Origin: Rhodobacteraceae bacterium KLH11
GTDB taxonomy: Bacteria > Pseudomonadota > Alphaproteobacteria > Rhodobacterales > Rhodobacteraceae
Direction of reading: 5' to 3'
Assembly: GCA_000158135.1 (NCBI GenBank)
Contig: DS999531.1
Span: forward strand, 2,460,051-2,524,050
DNA: 64,000 nt
Part shown: piece by piece, positions 48,169 through 57,403 of the stretch
Numbering within the stretch: the first letter of the stretch is position 1
Layout of the letters: every line of letters begins with the position of its first letter
Notes under the pieces: model-generated
The model's database searches: none
Told to the model about the DNA's origin: nothing
The model's input: the letters and a program-made list of their open reading frames with translations, nothing else
Translations under genes and position numbers: made by a program

Positions 48169-49059
48169 ATGCTGGACGCACTCGTCTGGTTTTTCCAGAA
48201 TATCGCTCAGGCGTTTTATAATTTCGGATACGCTGTCACTCATCCCAACCTCTGGCTGGACTGGTCCGACAAACAGGCAATCATGCGGTTTGTCTATTAT
48301 GGTGGCTCGGTTGAATTCTTCTTTGTCATCTTCACGCTGTTTCTGGTCGTCACGGCTGTGGGGATCTGGAAGAACCAGTTCATGTGGGGATGTGTTCGCG
48401 GGCTCGAAGCCTTCGCCAACACGTTCGGGCGTTTCTTCGCATGGGCCGGTCTGCTCATGGTGCTGCAACAGATTGTCATTGTCTTCATGCAGCGGGTTTT
48501 CACCCGGCCGGATATCTCGTTCGGTTTTGGTATTCCGCTGCAGATGGATGTCAGCTGGTGGGCGGAAGAGCTGAAGCTTTATAACGCCATGGTCGTTTGC
48601 CTGTGCTGTACCTACACCTTCGTGCAGGGGGGGCACGTGCGGGTTGACCTGATCTATGCAGGCATCAGCCACCGTGCCAAGCGCGTTGTTGATATGTGCG
48701 GATCGGTTCTGTTCATGATGCCGATGGCCGTACTGACCTGGATGTATGGCTGGTACTTCATGTGGCGGCACCTGATCGTGCCGAAACCCTCGGCCAGTGA
48801 CACGCTGGACCGGCTGCTGGCCAAATCCCGCGCCTTGCGCTGGAATGTGGAAACCATCGGGTTCAGCCCCAACGGGTTCAACGCATATTTCCTGTTTAAA
48901 ATCCTGCTGGTGGCCTTTGCCGCCATGGTGTTCCTGCACGCAATTGCCTTTCTCTACCGGTCGTATCTGGAATTTGTGGAAGGTGAGGAAAGCGTTGGAA
49001 AATACCTCGACAAGGACAGTCTTGGCGAGGGCGAAGAAGCCTACGAAGGCACGCATTAA
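48169..49059 (+). CDS. TRAP transporter small permease (DctQ, long form)
   Basis: Membrane subunit of 296 residues, longer than the usual ~170. The DctQ core (about 40-220) has four helices; the C-terminal extension adds another helix (about 240-265) and an acidic tail. It works with the large permease and the binding protein in Na+-driven uptake. Starts after GAGGAAACC, 17 bases before the large subunit gene. Confidence 0.88.
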   Translation: MLDALVWFFQNIAQAFYNFGYAVTHPNLWLDWSDKQAIMRFVYYGGSVEFFFVIFTLFLVVTAVGIWKNQFMWGCVRGLEAFANTFGRFFAWAGLLMVLQQIVIVFMQRVFTRPDISFGFGIPLQMDVSWWAEELKLYNAMVVCLCCTYTFVQGGHVRVDLIYAGISHRAKRVVDMCGSVLFMMPMAVLTWMYGWYFMWRHLIVPKPSASDTLDRLLAKSRALRWNVETIGFSPNGFNAYFLFKILLVAFAAMVFLHAIAFLYRSYLEFVEGEESVGKYLDKDSLGEGEEAYEGTH

Positions 49060-49076
49060 GGACGGAGACCCAGACA

Positions 49077-51431
49077 ATGCTATTCGGACTTGATGGCGTC
49101 GAGATAGGCCTCATTATCGTATTCTTCTGCCTTTTCGGAGGCATCCTTTCCGGCTTTCCCGTGGCCTTCGCCATTGGCGGGGCCGGGGTGATTTCCTTTG
49201 GGATCATCGCCGCGCTGGACAGTGCGGGGTTGCTGATCCATCAGGCGATTGACACCGGCTCACAAGCCTATCGGGATCTGGTGAATTCCGGGGTCAAGGC
49301 GGATGTCATATCGGTGTTCCGATATCCCGAACTGCCCAGAATCGCTGAACCGGTCTTTGTTCAGGGCTGGGAAACCGCGCTGGACCGTAACGTCTCATTC
49401 ATCGTGAACCGGATAAACGAGCGGGTTCTGGCCGGACAATCCATTGAAACCCTGCTGGCGGTGCTGATGTTTGTTCTGATGGGCATCACGCTGGAGCGTT
49501 CGAAGATCGCAAATGATCTGCTGACTACGATGGCGCGGGTCTTTGGGCCACTGCCGGGTGGTCTGGCCGTATCAATTGTGGTTGTGGGCGCGTTTTTGGC
49601 CGCGTCGACCGGTATCGTGGGTGCGACCGTGGTGACCATGGGCCTGCTGGCCCTGCCGACCATGCTGCGCAACAATTATTCGCCGGAACTGGCGACCGGG
49701 GTGATTGCGGCCTCGGGCACGTTGGGGCAGATCATTCCGCCCTCGATCGTGATCGTTCTGTTGGGTACACTGGCCGGTGATCTGTACTCTACCGCGCAAG
49801 AGACCCGTGCTGTTGAAGCGGGATGTAGCGATGCGCTGACCTATCTGGGTGAGCCGGCGGTTGTATCGGTGGGAACGCTGTTCCAGGCCGCCCTGTTGCC
49901 GGGGATCATGCTGGCGCTGCTATACGCGCTTTATGCCTTTGGCTATGCGCTGCTGAACCCGGACAAGGCACCAGCGGTCGCGATGTCGGGCGGTTCCGGC
50001 GAGACCATCACGCGGTCGGAAGGGCTGACATGGCTGCTGGGGGCACCGGTTGCTATTATTGCAGGCGCAATGCTGCTGAGCAGCGCAGGTGTGATCGGCA
50101 GCCAGAATATCACGGTTTCGGCTTTCTCGGATGTCGGGCAGAGCGCGTCTCTGCGCACGAATGTGTCCGAGGAATGCAAGGTGTCGATGATCGAACTGCA
50201 TGGTCAGTCGGCCTGGGATCAGGCGGTGGCCGAGCAGGACGAGATTGATGCCGCCGGTGGTGCCTCGACCTCTCAACGGCTGAGCGAAGAGGAACTGGCC
50301 GCTGCCAAAGAGGCCAAGATCGCCGCGACCGCGCCGATCGGAACCGGGGTTGCCGTGATTGTGGTGCTGCTGGGTCTGACGCTGGTGATGGGACGGGGCA
50401 TCGCGCCATCGCGGTCGCCGCAGCCATTGATCCTGGGGGCGATCGGCCTGTTGCTGATGCTGCTGGTCGATGTGCTGCTGATCGCGCCGACCACCTCATC
50501 CGGCGCGGCCTTCCTGCTGCTGGCCCTGCCTTTTGCGCTGGCCATCTATGGCAGCAAAGAGGCCGCGGCACGATGTGCCACCAATGATCTGATCCGCGTG
50601 GTCTTCCCGCCGCTGGTTCTGATCATTGCGGTGCTGGGCTCGATCCTTGGCGGCGTGACCAACCCGACGCCCGCAGCGGCGCTGGGAGCGGGCGGGGCCA
50701 TCATGCTGGCGGCTTATCGCAAGCTTCAGGATCAGGGCCGGTCGGGCAAGGTGATCATCTGGTCGACCCTTGCGGTGATCATCGCGCTGCTGATGGGGGT
50801 GAACTTTGATCTGCGTATCAATCAGGGCGGCGTTACGGTCGAAACCTGGATCGCGTTCATCATCGCCTACGCTGCCTATCTTTACGCATTGTTTGGCCTG
50901 CTGTTCGGGTGCTGGGTGTTGTATTCCAGCGGAGTGCTGACACCGGTGGTGCGCGAGACGGCGAAGGTGACCTCGATGGTCTTTACCATCCTGATCGGGT
51001 CGCAATTGCTGAACCTGGTGGTGATCTCGTTCGGAGGTGAGCATTATATCCAGCAATTCCTCAAGAGCTTTGACAACGAGTTCACGGTGTTTCTGATCGT
51101 GATGCTGGTGCTGTTCTTCCTGGGCTTTGTGCTGGATTTCCTTGAGATCATCTACATCGTGATCCCCATCGTGGGCCCGGTGATTTATGGCGGATCATTT
51201 GATCCGAAATGGGTCACGATCATGGTGGCGGTGAACCTGCAGACCTCATTCCTGACGCCACCGTTCGGCTTTGCACTGTTCTATCTGCGCGGGGTCGCAC
51301 CAAAAGAGGTGACGACGGGCCACATCTATCGCGGCATCATACCGTTCGTGCTTATTCAGGTGGTCGGGATCGCCATCCTTTGGTTCTTCCCGTCGATTGT
51401 GACCATCGTACCGGATCTGATCCCGAATTGA
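49077..51431 (+). CDS. TRAP transporter large permease (DctM) with central insertion
   Basis: 784 residues, against about 430 for a common DctM. The N-terminal part (about 1-290, ASTGIVGATVVTMGLLALPTML and ASGTLGQIIPPSI) and C-terminal part (about 535-784, SFLTPPFGFALFYLRG) are DctM-like. Between them lie about 240 extra residues with added helices and a soluble loop (about 350-420) that is Glu/Ala-rich. Such long forms accompany TakP-like receptors. A terminator follows the stop. Confidence 0.92.
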   Translation: MLFGLDGVEIGLIIVFFCLFGGILSGFPVAFAIGGAGVISFGIIAALDSAGLLIHQAIDTGSQAYRDLVNSGVKADVISVFRYPELPRIAEPVFVQGWETALDRNVSFIVNRINERVLAGQSIETLLAVLMFVLMGITLERSKIANDLLTTMARVFGPLPGGLAVSIVVVGAFLAASTGIVGATVVTMGLLALPTMLRNNYSPELATGVIAASGTLGQIIPPSIVIVLLGTLAGDLYSTAQETRAVEAGCSDALTYLGEPAVVSVGTLFQAALLPGIMLALLYALYAFGYALLNPDKAPAVAMSGGSGETITRSEGLTWLLGAPVAIIAGAMLLSSAGVIGSQNITVSAFSDVGQSASLRTNVSEECKVSMIELHGQSAWDQAVAEQDEIDAAGGASTSQRLSEEELAAAKEAKIAATAPIGTGVAVIVVLLGLTLVMGRGIAPSRSPQPLILGAIGLLLMLLVDVLLIAPTTSSGAAFLLLALPFALAIYGSKEAAARCATNDLIRVVFPPLVLIIAVLGSILGGVTNPTPAAALGAGGAIMLAAYRKLQDQGRSGKVIIWSTLAVIIALLMGVNFDLRINQGGVTVETWIAFIIAYAAYLYALFGLLFGCWVLYSSGVLTPVVRETAKVTSMVFTILIGSQLLNLVVISFGGEHYIQQFLKSFDNEFTVFLIVMLVLFFLGFVLDFLEIIYIVIPIVGPVIYGGSFDPKWVTIMVAVNLQTSFLTPPFGFALFYLRGVAPKEVTTGHIYRGIIPFVLIQVVGIAILWFFPSIVTIVPDLIPN

Positions 51432-51456
51432 TCCGGCGGATTGCTAAGAAGAAAAG

Positions 51457-51483
51457 AAGGGGGCCGGTGGCCCTCTTTTTTTG
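51457..51483 (+). terminator. Terminator after the TRAP operon
   Basis: Stem AAGGGGGCC with GGCCCTCTT around a three-base loop, followed by a run of T (51474-51482 region). Confidence 0.88.
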
Positions 51484-51526
51484 TGAAGGAAGGGGCCAGC
51501 CCCTTCTTGGCCTGCGGCCAATTCAA

Positions 51527-51556
51527 CCCCGGGATATTTTTGGCCAGATGAAGGGG
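51527..51556. repeat. Copy of the CCGGGATATTT...CCAGATGAAG intergenic repeat
   Basis: Core CCCCGGGATATTTTTGGCC followed by AGATGAAGGGG, same element as at 20994-21056. It lies between the TRAP terminator and a convergent VOC gene, after an AAGGGGC-CA-GCCCCTT hairpin near 51490. Confidence 0.8.
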
Positions 51557-51560
51557 CGGA

Positions 51561-51950
51561 TCAGGAGAATTGAATCAGATCCCAGCGATTTCCGAACGGA
51601 TCGCGCCAGACGGCGACGATGCCATAGGGTTCATGGCGTGGGGTCTCTTCAAAGCGGATGCCAGCCTTTTGCATGGTTGCGTGATCGCGGTAGAAATCAT
51701 CTGTTTCCAGAAAGAACCCCACGCGCCCTCCGGTCTGGTTGCCGATGGATGCGTGTTGCGCGGGGTCGATGGCTTTGGCCAGCAGCAACGAGGCCTCCTG
51801 AGAGCCGGGTGGCGACACGCGCACCCAACGTTTCCCGCCGCCCAGATCGATATCCTGATCCAGCGTGAAATTCAGCAGGTTGGTGTAGAACGCAATCGCG
51901 TCGTCATAATCCGGGACCACCAGAGTGACCGCATGAAGGCTTTGCCGCAT
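51561..51950 (-). CDS. VOC / glyoxalase superfamily protein
   Basis: 129 residues with the VOC N-terminal strand and helix (SLHAVTLVVPDYDDAIAFYTNLL) and C-terminal GIVAVWRDPFGNRWDLIQF. Family of dioxygenases, isomerases and binding proteins; no substrate visible. It lies six bases downstream of bpt and is probably cotranscribed with it. Confidence 0.88.
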   Translation of the reverse strand: MRQSLHAVTLVVPDYDDAIAFYTNLLNFTLDQDIDLGGGKRWVRVSPPGSQEASLLLAKAIDPAQHASIGNQTGGRVGFFLETDDFYRDHATMQKAGIRFEETPRHEPYGIVAVWRDPFGNRWDLIQFS

Positions 51951-51956
51951 CGCGGG

Positions 51957-52781
51957 TCAGCCTTTGGTCGGGTGACGGTCGGGCAGCTGGATATTGGCCA
52001 CCTGCTCGGCGATCGGGGCCGACGAGAGGGGGTGGTGGGCGGTTTGGTTATATTGTTCGGGGTCTTTGATCTGCCGCCATTCGCCCTGAATAAAGGCCTG
52101 CAGGCCTGAGAATTTTGCCTTGTAGCCCATTTTCGGACTGTCGGGGACCCAATAGCCCAGATAGATGTAAGGCAGCCCGGCTTCGCGTGCGATCTCGATA
52201 TGATCGAGGATCATATATGTGCCCAGCGAGTTCTGCTGAAATCTGGGATCGTAGAATGAGTAGACCATGCTCAGCCCGTCATCCAGAACGTCGGTCAGGC
52301 TGACCGCGATCAACTCATCGGTTTCGGGGTCGGCATATTCCACGACGCGGCTGCGGATCGGGGTTTCCTCGATCATTGCGGCGAATTCAAAGACATCCAT
52401 ATCGGCCATGCCGCCATCGGCGTGGCGGGCATCCAGATAGCGGCGGAACAGGTCGAACTGTTCATCCGTGGCCCAGGGCGAGGTCGCGCGTCGTTTCAGG
52501 AAGGAATTGCGTTTGGCCGTGCGCTTTTGGCTTTTGCTCGGGCGGAAGGCCGACACATCGATGCGGGCTGACAGGCAGGCTGCGCAATCGGTGCAGGACG
52601 GACGGTAGAGCACATTCTGCGAACGGCGAAACCCTTGTTGGGAAAGGCAATTGTTCAACTGATCCGCACCGTCCCCCTGAAGGGCCGTGAACAGTTTCCG
52701 CTCCATCCTGCCCTCAAGATAAGGGCAGGGTTGGGGTGCCGTCACATAGAATTGTGGCGCAATTGGCAGCGTGTGTCGCAT
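51957..52781 (-). CDS. bpt: Aspartate/glutamate leucyltransferase (arginyltransferase family)
   Basis: 274-residue N-end-rule enzyme transferring leucine (bacterial Bpt) from tRNA to acidic N-termini to mark proteins for ClpS-ClpAP. The N-terminal Cys motif ([19 protein letters not shown]) and C-terminal GNAT-like part ([19 protein letters not shown]) are clear. The ATG at 52781 starts the conserved N-terminus. Confidence 0.94.
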   Translation of the reverse strand: MRHTLPIAPQFYVTAPQPCPYLEGRMERKLFTALQGDGADQLNNCLSQQGFRRSQNVLYRPSCTDCAACLSARIDVSAFRPSKSQKRTAKRNSFLKRRATSPWATDEQFDLFRRYLDARHADGGMADMDVFEFAAMIEETPIRSRVVEYADPETDELIAVSLTDVLDDGLSMVYSFYDPRFQQNSLGTYMILDHIEIAREAGLPYIYLGYWVPDSPKMGYKAKFSGLQAFIQGEWRQIKDPEQYNQTAHHPLSSAPIAEQVANIQLPDRHPTKG

Positions 52782-52857
52782 GAAGGTCCCGCATTTCCTC
52801 GACGGGGATGATAGCAACGGTTTCCGGTGCCGCCAAGTGTTTCACTCAGGTGTTTTT

Positions 52858-53289
52858 TCAGGCGCGCTGGTTGATCATCACGGTGCCGAGGAAAGTATCG
52901 GTCAGACCCTGATTGCGGGCATTGGTCATCATCATGATGACCGAGATGATCTGCAGCACCGGGATCGCCATGCTGACGAAATACCCGGCCGTGTGCGCGA
53001 TGGCTTTACCGGTATCCATACGTGCGCCAAAAGCATCGCGCAGCTCGATCCCCATGAACCGCATGCCCAGCGTGGCCGAGCCATTTGCGATGGTCACGAC
53101 GCGATAGACAAAACTGATCACCGCGTAGATCAGGGCCAGTATGAAGAAGCCCAGCCCAAAGGTCAGCAGAATCGCGACCGTGCAAAGCAACGAGATGAAG
53201 GCAATATCGAACAACCATGCGAAGAAGCGCTTGGTGGCTACGGATTGATAAAACTCCGGCTGGCTGTCGGGATCGGGCAGGTGGGTCAT
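52858..53289 (-). CDS. RDD family membrane protein
   Basis: Small 143-residue membrane protein with RDD-like helices (about 28-50, 55-75 and 110-130) and the Arg/Asp signature in KRFFAWLFDIAFISLL and RDAFGARMDTGK. Function unknown; some RDD proteins are Na+/H+ antiporters. Same strand as bpt. Confidence 0.85.
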   Translation of the reverse strand: MTHLPDPDSQPEFYQSVATKRFFAWLFDIAFISLLCTVAILLTFGLGFFILALIYAVISFVYRVVTIANGSATLGMRFMGIELRDAFGARMDTGKAIAHTAGYFVSMAIPVLQIISVIMMMTNARNQGLTDTFLGTVMINQRA

Positions 53290-53352
53290 GTGTTGGTCCG
53301 GTTGTTGGGCAAAAGCACCCTGTCCCGATTGGTGGGGCAGGGCAAGGTTGGA

Positions 53353-53778
53353 TCAGGCGGGTTGTTCGCCAGAATCCGTGTCATGGCGATTATCGCGGGC
53401 ACGGTCGTCCATGAACTGGTCGAACTCGGCCTTGTCTTTTGCTTCGCGCAGGCGGTGCAGGAAGGCCTCAAAGTCTTTCTGTTCCCGTTCCAGCCGCGCC
53501 AGAGTGTCGGCCTTGTAGGCGTCAAAGGCGCTGTTGCCCGAAGGTTTCATGGCGTTCATGTGGCTGTTCCACGTTGATCGACGGCTGCAGGATTTGCTGA
53601 ACATGCGTTTGCTCCAGATCATATAGGCCAGAAAGGCGAGGCCGATGGGCCAGAAGAAGATAAAGCCAAGGACCATGGCAGCGATCCAGGCCCCTTTGCC
53701 CTTGCTGTCAAGCCAGGCTTCGGTTCGGTGCAGCCATCCCGGGTTCTGTGGGACGGTGTGGTCGGACAATGCGGTCAT
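53353..53778 (-). CDS. DUF2852 family protein
   Basis: A 141-residue protein with one or two membrane helices (about 32-52, AWIAAMVLGFIFFWPIGLAF), a Ser/Asn-rich middle and a charged coiled coil (ADTLARLEREQKDFEAFLHR). DUF2852 is known only as an alphaproteobacterial family. A TGTAAA-N5-TTTACA palindrome lies 19 bases upstream of its start. Confidence 0.88.
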   Translation of the reverse strand: MTALSDHTVPQNPGWLHRTEAWLDSKGKGAWIAAMVLGFIFFWPIGLAFLAYMIWSKRMFSKSCSRRSTWNSHMNAMKPSGNSAFDAYKADTLARLEREQKDFEAFLHRLREAKDKAEFDQFMDDRARDNRHDTDSGEQPA

Positions 53779-53796
53779 TGTGGCTCTCCTGGTTGA

Positions 53797-53813
53797 TGTA
53801 AATTGTGTTTACA
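53797..53813. promoter_or_regulatory. Inverted repeat TGTAAA-N5-TTTACA
   Basis: Perfect six-base arms (53797-53802 and 53808-53813) in front of DUF2852. A near-copy, TGTGAA-N5-TTTACA, lies at 53856-53872 in front of the divergent NTF2-like gene. Candidate operators of one regulator; identity unknown. Confidence 0.6.
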
Positions 53814-53855
53814 TTTCCTAGATGGGAGGGTGCGCGTGCCAATGCAAGGGGAAGA

Positions 53856-53872
53856 TGTGAAAAAGATTTACA
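53856..53872. promoter_or_regulatory. Second inverted repeat TGTGAA-N5-TTTACA
   Basis: Differs by one base from the site at 53797-53813, has the same five-base spacing, and lies 12 bases before the NTF2-like gene. Confidence 0.55.
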
Positions 53873-53884
53873 TTCAGGCTTTCG

Positions 53885-54313
53885 ATGGTTGACGCCATCC
53901 CGGATCGGGCGCAATTTCGACTCATGCAAGATATTGATAATAAACCCGCCCCGACGCTTGATCACATCCTTTCGCTGGAAAAACAGGTCTGGGCTGCGCT
54001 GGTCGAAGGCAATGCCGAGGCGGATCGCGCTTTGCTGAGCCCTGATTTTCTGGGGGTCTACCCAACCGGGTTTGCCAATCGGGACGATCATGTCGGGCAG
54101 TTTGCCGATGCACCGACGATGGCGCGGTATGAGCTCAGCGATACCAGATTGCGCGTATTGTCGACGGATGCGGTACTGCTTTCCTATCGTGCCGACTATC
54201 AGCGCCCGAATGCAACCGAGCGGGAGGCGATGCTGATTTCGTCCCTTTGGGAGCGGCGTCATGATGTCTGGATCAACAGTTTCAGTCAGGATACCCCGTT
54301 GGAGCGTGCATGA
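53885..54313 (+). CDS. NTF2-like / DUF4440 family protein
   Basis: 142-residue cone-barrel protein; SLEKQVWAALVEGNAEADRALLSPDF starts the family helix and strand pattern. Members are steroid-isomerase-like or binding proteins; no function can be set. The ATG has AGG about seven bases upstream; another ATG lies at 53924. Its stop overlaps the glnE start (ATGA), coupling translation. Confidence 0.8.
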   Translation: MVDAIPDRAQFRLMQDIDNKPAPTLDHILSLEKQVWAALVEGNAEADRALLSPDFLGVYPTGFANRDDHVGQFADAPTMARYELSDTRLRVLSTDAVLLSYRADYQRPNATEREAMLISSLWERRHDVWINSFSQDTPLERA

Positions 54314-57102
54314 GCCCGGCCCTTGCCATTCACCGTGTACCGCGCGCGTTTCATCCCGAACTGGGCGCGGAAACCCGCGCCGCGCTGTCGGACCTGACCG
54401 CTGAACAGGGAGAGCTGATCGCAGGGGCGGCGGGTTCCAGCCCCTACCTCAAAGGCTTGATTGATCAGGAGCACGCGTGGTTGCCGCAGGCTTTGCAGCA
54501 ACCGGATCACGCGCTGGCCGAGGTGATGGAGGCGGCGCGTGCGCTGCCTGCGGATCAGCTGAAACCGGGCTTGCGCGAGGCCAAGCGGCGTATTGCATTG
54601 CTGACGGCGCTGGCCGATCTGGCCGGGGCGTGGCCGTTGGAGCAGGTCACCTCGGCGCTGACCGATTTCGGCGCATTGGCAGCGGATGTGGCGGCAAAAG
54701 CTGAAATTGCGGCATTGATCCGGCGCGGGAAACTGCCGGGCATGGCCGAAGACGACGTTGAAACCGCCGCCGGGATGGTTATTCTGGCGATGGGCAAGAT
54801 GGGCGCGCACGAGCTGAACTACAGCTCGGATATCGATCTGATCGTGCTGTTTGACGAAACCCGCTTTGATCCCGATGACTTTTACGAGGCCCGTCAGGGC
54901 ATGGTGCGGGCCACCCGGAATTTCTGCGCCACGCTGAGTGACAAAACCGCTGACGGCTATGTGTTCCGCACCGATCTGCGCCTGCGCCCCGACCCGGCCG
55001 TCACCCCCGTCTGTCTGGCGATGGAAGCGGCCGAGCGGTACTATGAAAGCCTTGGCCGCACATGGGAGCGGGCGGCCTATATCAAAGCGCGCCCCTGCGC
55101 CGGGGATATCGCCGCCGGGCAACGCTTTCTGGACGCGTTGCGCCCGTTCGTCTGGCGGCGGCATCTGGACTTTGCCGCCATTCAGGACGCCCATGACATG
55201 CGCCTGCGCATTCGTGAGAATAAAGGAACCGGTGGCAGCCTTACGATTCCCGGGCATGACATGAAGCTGGGGCAGGGCGGCATTCGCGAGATCGAGTTCT
55301 TCACCCAGACCCGTCAGTTGATCGCCGGGGGCCGCGACCCCGATCTGCGGATACGGGGAACGGTCCCGGGGCTGGAGGCGCTGGCCGCCAAAGGATGGGT
55401 GCCTAAGGATGTGGCCGGGAAGCTCTCGGATCACTACCGCGCCCATCGCGAGGTCGAACATCGCATCCAGATGGTACATGACGCGCAAACCCACAAGGTG
55501 CCACAAGCCGAAGACGGGATCGAACGGATCGCTTGCCTGATGGGTCTCAGCAGTGCCGACCTGACCGCCGACCTGACCCGCCGCCTGACCGAGGTGCATG
55601 AGCTGACCGAAGGCTTCTTTGCCCCCGGACCGGGATCATCCCCTGCACCGGCGCAGGAGGTCGCGTTTGACAAGGGCATACTGGCCCGCTGGCCCACCTA
55701 TCCGGCGCTGCGGTCGCAACGGGGCGCGCGGATCTTCGAACGGCTGCGGCCCGAACTGCTGTCGCGTCTGGCAAAAACCGCCAAACCCGAAGAGGCGCTG
55801 GTGGCGCTGGATGGCTTTCTGGCCGGGCTGCCCGCCGGGGTGCAGCTGTTTTCCCTGTTTGACGCGAACCCGCAGCTGATTGATCTGTTGGTCGACATTG
55901 TTGGCACGTCACACGCCCTGGCCTCGCATCTGTCGCATAATGCATCCGTGTTCGATGCGGTGATTGGCGGCAGCTTTTTCAGTGACTGGCCGGGGCAGGT
56001 GGCATTGCAGGCTGATCTGGTGCAGGCACTCTCGGGTGAGAGCGACTATGAGACCCAACTCGACCTGACGCGCCGCTGGTGCAAGGAATGGCACTTTCGC
56101 ATCGGAGTTCATCACCTGCGCGGCCTGATCGACGGGGGGCAGGCCGGGCAGCAATATTCCGAGCTGGCGCAGGCTGTCATCGCGGCCCTTCTGCCCTGTG
56201 TTGCGGCGCAGTTTGCAAAGAAACACGGGGCCGCACCGGGGCGCGGCGCTGCGGTTCTGGGGATGGGGTCGCTGGGGGCCGGGCGGATCAACTCGCAATC
56301 CGATCTGGATATGATCGTGATCTACGATCCGCAGGATCAGGACATGTCTGATGGTCCGCGCCCGCTGGCCACCCGGACCTACTATGCCCGTTTCACGCAG
56401 GCTTTGATCACCGCGCTGACCGCGCCGATGTCACAGGGGCGGTTGTATGAGGTCGACATGCGCTTGCGGCCTTCGGGCAATCAGGGGCCGGTTGCGACCA
56501 GTTGGGCCAGCTTTACCAATTATCAGCAGAACGAAGCCTGGGTGTGGGAACATCTCGCCCTGACCCGCGCCCATGTGGTGGCCGGGGATGCCGGGCTGGC
56601 CGAGGATATTGAAAGCTTCCGTGCTGACCTTCTGTTGCGCCCGCGCGATCAGGGCAAGGTCTTGCAGGAGGTCGCCGAGATGCGCGCGCGCCTGGCTGCG
56701 GCCAAAACCCCTGCGGGGGTGTGGGACGCCAAGAACGGGCCGGGCCGGATGATGGATATCGAACTGCTGGCCGAGACCGGTGCATTGCTGGCCGGGATGC
56801 CGCAGCGCGATGTTCCTTCGGGGCTGGACGGCGCGGTCGCTACCGGTTTGCTGGATGTCGCGCAGGCGCAAACCCTCAAAGGCTGTTACGAGCTATGCTG
56901 GTCTGTGCAATGCGCAGCGCGATTGCTGTCGGGAAGGGTGATCGAGGCCGACAAGATCGGTGAGGGTGGCGCGGCCTTCCTGTGCCGGGCCACGGGGTTC
57001 GATCAGGTCGACCAACTGCAAACCGCGTTGCAGGATTGTTATGCCAAAGCCGCCACATTGATCGGTGGCGTCGTCGGAGGGAGAGAGAATGGGGCGCAGT
57101 GA
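54310..57102 (+). CDS. glnE: Glutamine synthetase adenylyltransferase / adenylyl-removing enzyme
   Basis: Bifunctional 930-residue enzyme that adenylylates and deadenylylates glutamine synthetase in response to PII. Two nucleotidyltransferase domains are visible, GKMGAHELNYSSDIDLIVLF (N-terminal, adenylyl-removing) and GMGSLGAGRINSQSDLDMIV (C-terminal, adenylylating), separated by a long helical linker. It overlaps the NTF2-like gene by four bases. Confidence 0.97.
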   Translation: MSPALAIHRVPRAFHPELGAETRAALSDLTAEQGELIAGAAGSSPYLKGLIDQEHAWLPQALQQPDHALAEVMEAARALPADQLKPGLREAKRRIALLTALADLAGAWPLEQVTSALTDFGALAADVAAKAEIAALIRRGKLPGMAEDDVETAAGMVILAMGKMGAHELNYSSDIDLIVLFDETRFDPDDFYEARQGMVRATRNFCATLSDKTADGYVFRTDLRLRPDPAVTPVCLAMEAAERYYESLGRTWERAAYIKARPCAGDIAAGQRFLDALRPFVWRRHLDFAAIQDAHDMRLRIRENKGTGGSLTIPGHDMKLGQGGIREIEFFTQTRQLIAGGRDPDLRIRGTVPGLEALAAKGWVPKDVAGKLSDHYRAHREVEHRIQMVHDAQTHKVPQAEDGIERIACLMGLSSADLTADLTRRLTEVHELTEGFFAPGPGSSPAPAQEVAFDKGILARWPTYPALRSQRGARIFERLRPELLSRLAKTAKPEEALVALDGFLAGLPAGVQLFSLFDANPQLIDLLVDIVGTSHALASHLSHNASVFDAVIGGSFFSDWPGQVALQADLVQALSGESDYETQLDLTRRWCKEWHFRIGVHHLRGLIDGGQAGQQYSELAQAVIAALLPCVAAQFAKKHGAAPGRGAAVLGMGSLGAGRINSQSDLDMIVIYDPQDQDMSDGPRPLATRTYYARFTQALITALTAPMSQGRLYEVDMRLRPSGNQGPVATSWASFTNYQQNEAWVWEHLALTRAHVVAGDAGLAEDIESFRADLLLRPRDQGKVLQEVAEMRARLAAAKTPAGVWDAKNGPGRMMDIELLAETGALLAGMPQRDVPSGLDGAVATGLLDVAQAQTLKGCYELCWSVQCAARLLSGRVIEADKIGEGGAAFLCRATGFDQVDQLQTALQDCYAKAATLIGGVVGGRENGAQ

Positions 57103-57361
57103 TGATCCGAACGACCACAAGGGCTTGATTCGCGAGGCCTATCGCATCGACGGCATTACCTTGCCCGAATGCCGCAGCATTTTTCTGGATTGGGCACTCA
57201 GCCTGCCCGAGACCCGAAACCAGAAACAGGCGCTGACGGATTTGCATGGCGCGTATGTCGAACAAGCCCCTGATCACCCGATGACGCAGGTTCTGGCCGA
57301 AGGATTGCAGGCCACCCACACGCCGAAGCGGCGCGGCGGCTGGCGCAGCCGCAACCGCTGA
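57089..57361 (+). CDS. Hypothetical small protein downstream of glnE
   Basis: 90 residues, no family recognised. Acidic helical middle (LPECRSIFLDWALSLPETRN) and a basic C-tail (TPKRRGGWRSRNR). The ATG at 57089 follows GGAGGGAGAGA and lies inside the last codons of glnE, so it is in the same operon. Confidence 0.75.
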   Translation: MGRSDDPNDHKGLIREAYRIDGITLPECRSIFLDWALSLPETRNQKQALTDLHGAYVEQAPDHPMTQVLAEGLQATHTPKRRGGWRSRNR

Positions 57362-57403
57362 CGGGGCTTTCACCCCGACCGGTTCATGAGTATGAGGGCG
57401 TCC

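Noticed and set aside
53797-53813. PpsR/CrtJ site upstream of DUF2852
   Set aside because: TGT and ACA are separated by 11 rather than 12 bases, and no photosynthesis genes are present in the window.
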